Origin: Paenibacillus thiaminolyticus
GTDB lineage: Bacteria; Bacillota; Bacilli; Paenibacillales; Paenibacillaceae
DNA length: 64,000 bases
Assembly (NCBI RefSeq): GCF_007066085.1
Contig: NZ_CP041405.1
Location: 6,169,501-6,233,500, forward strand
Reading direction: 5' to 3'
The notes below the pieces were generated by a model that was not told where the DNA came from, ran no database searches, and was given only the letters and a program-made list of their open reading frames with translations. A program made the translations under genes and the position numbers. Of this stretch, positions 63,896-64,000 are shown one piece after another (the stretch's first letter is position 1; each line of letters starts with the position of its first letter).

Positions 63896-64000
63896 ATGAT
63901 ACAAAATACGATGATTCCATTGAGCATGACATCTCCGGCGACATTACCGGCGGCGACATCTCCAACGACGAAAGCCGACACACCGGCTGAAGTAACCAAG
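63896..64000 (+). CDS. fliE: Flagellar hook-basal body protein FliE (3' part missing)
   Basis: 35 codons up to the window edge, beginning MIQNTMIPLSMTSPATLPAA after the site CAGGGGGAA. The Thr/Ala/Pro-rich start is weakly conserved in the family, so the call rests mainly on the order flgB-flgC-fliE. Confidence 0.75.
   Translation, partial: MIQNTMIPLSMTSPATLPAATSPTTKADTPAEVTK

Noticed and set aside
1..64000. CRISPR array or restriction/defence system
   Set aside because: The ~49-bp arrays have no constant-repeat/unique-spacer pattern, no cas genes are present, and no restriction or abortive-infection genes were recognised.

Overview
The window looks like a chromosomal segment of a Paenibacillus-type member of the Bacillales. 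The basis is gene order rather than a database match. It follows the Bacillus subtilis block plsX-fabD-fabG-acpP-rnc-smc-ftsY-ylxM-ffh-rpsP-khpA-rimM-trmD-rplS-rbgA-rnhB-ylqG-ylqH-sucCD-dprA-topA-trmFO-hslVU-flgB-flgC-fliE. Differences typical of a moderately GC-rich Paenibacillus are fabH and fabF inside the fatty-acid cluster, and many accessory insertions between the conserved genes.

Layout. 1-6148: fatty-acid synthesis operon (plsX cut by the left edge, then fabH, fabD, fabG, acpP, fabF) and rnc. 6363-10951: smc and ftsY, closed by a strong terminator. 11026-30060: an accessory island. It holds a ~49-bp tandem repeat array, a large membrane protein with FtsK-gamma-like and degenerate AAA domains, a secreted RCC1/propeller protein, a candidate rod-shaped small RNA, a BpsA-like branched-polyamine synthase, SulP and ArsR, an MFS transporter, glcD-glcF, a double GNAT, an RpiR regulator, TrhA and a TipA-type MerR regulator. 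30091-34044: ylxM-ffh-rpsP-khpA and rimM-trmD. 34051-42550: a second insertion that separates trmD from rplS. It holds a frameshifted IS4-type element, a very small hydrophobic-peptide gene, a duplicated small membrane protein with one broken copy, an alpha-L-fucosidase with an AraC regulator, thpR, a secreted two-domain protein, and a decayed SMI1/KNR4-like gene. 42553-48959: rplS, lepB, rbgA, a second array of the same ~49-bp repeats, rnhB, ylqG (FliK-C-like), ylqH (FlhB-C-like) and yraN. 48960-50893: AT-rich DNA with an IS5-family (IS427-like) element. 50894-64000: comM (minus strand), sucCD, dprA, topA, trmFO, hslVU and the start of the flagellar operon (flgB, flgC, partial fliE).

How the genes work together. 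The conserved genes cover membrane lipid synthesis, chromosome condensation, SRP protein targeting, ribosome and tRNA maturation, DNA uptake and topology, a TCA step, the HslVU protease and the flagellar basal body. The islands supply transport, carbohydrate use, secreted proteins and regulators.

Most unusual items: the 750-residue membrane-anchored pseudo-AAA protein (11741-13993); the free-standing 27-residue hydrophobic peptide unit (35762-35923, minus); the 217-nt rod-like RNA candidate (17460-17676); the shared ~49-bp repeat family at two loci; the overlapping FliK-C/FlhB-C-like pair outside the flagellar operon; and an HslV whose N-terminus lacks the residue expected after Met in the Bacillus protein. 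No tRNA, rRNA or CRISPR array was seen. All family names come from reading the translations and were not checked by a search.
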